Assembly: GCF_006738645.1 (NCBI RefSeq) | Contig: NZ_AP019700.1 | Location: forward strand, 1,686,001-1,750,000 | DNA: 64,000 bases | Origin: Stella humosa | GTDB taxonomy: Bacteria > Pseudomonadota > Alphaproteobacteria > ATCC43930 > Allostellaceae | Reading direction: 5' to 3' | Shown here: positions 63,989 through 64,000 of the stretch, in pieces | How positions within the stretch are numbered: position 1 is the stretch's first letter | Layout: every line of letters starts with the position of its first letter | Notes under the pieces: model-generated | Databases searched by the model: none | What the model was told of the DNA's origin: nothing | Seen by the model: the letters and a program-made list of their open reading frames with translations, nothing else | Program-made: the position numbers and the translations under genes

Positions 63989-64000
63989 CGCCTGATAGGT

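Overview
The window is strongly GC-rich, gene-dense DNA from an alphaproteobacterium, most likely a Rhodospirillales-type soil or water heterotroph. Signs of this are an RpoH sigma factor beside an RluD-type synthase and a DUF6476-like membrane protein, a hisZ-purA pair, many solute-binding-protein ABC importers, class III CoA-transferases and an Ior-type molybdenum hydroxylase. The genus cannot be fixed from sequence alone. No insertion sequence, phage gene, CRISPR array or rRNA was seen. The only RNA gene found is one tRNA-Glu(CTC). No gene-free stretch exceeds about 300 bases.

Layout. 1-5.7 kb (minus strand): an ABC-type MacB-like efflux operon (ATPase, permease, TolC-like channel, periplasmic adaptor carrying an N-terminal PAS domain, and a cut-off secreted protein). 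6.0-6.6 kb: a HigBA-type toxin-antitoxin pair behind a perfect palindrome. 6.8-10.9 kb (minus): a Ugp/Mal-type sugar or glycerol-phosphate importer. 11.0-13.5 kb: an EF-hand protein, then a secreted repeat protein followed by an ECF sigma / anti-sigma / periplasmic sensor module. 13.6-16.4 kb (minus): two tandem, mosaic 2-hydroxyacid dehydrogenases and a short-chain dehydrogenase (SDR).

16.6-31.8 kb is a catabolic island. It holds a complete dipeptide-type ABC importer, a GntR regulator, three class III CoA-transferases, a thiolase-like protein without the usual catalytic Cys and its DUF35 partner, two CitE/HpcH lyases and a second binding protein paralogous to the first. The parts fit import of an organic acid or similar compound, loading onto CoA and C-C cleavage. 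Two matching AT-rich sites, one in each divergent intergenic region, could tie the island to the GntR protein.

31.9-43.4 kb is mixed oxidative metabolism: a split YeeE/YedE transporter, SDRs (one without the catalytic Tyr), a four-gene minus operon (Cys-rich peptide, GMC oxidoreductase, acetyltransferase, flavin monooxygenase), a Gfo/Idh oxidoreductase, an IorAB-like molybdenum enzyme and a VOC protein. 43.4-48.5 kb is a second complete oligopeptide-type importer. 48.6-53.4 kb holds small envelope proteins, orphan PstS-like and amino-acid-type binding proteins, and an APH-type kinase.

53.5-60.2 kb is housekeeping: tRNA-Glu, threonine aldolase, DUF6476-like protein, RluD-like synthase, rpoH behind a perfect CIRCE-type element, a CBS protein, purA and hisZ. 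60.4-64 kb holds a TauE/SafE exporter divergent from a LysR regulator and a striking secreted protein in which a Tyr/Asp/Gly-only N-terminal half is joined to RTX repeats, then a DUF2061-like membrane protein. The Tyr-rich RTX protein, the CIRCE-rpoH link and the PAS-adaptor fusion are the most unusual items.
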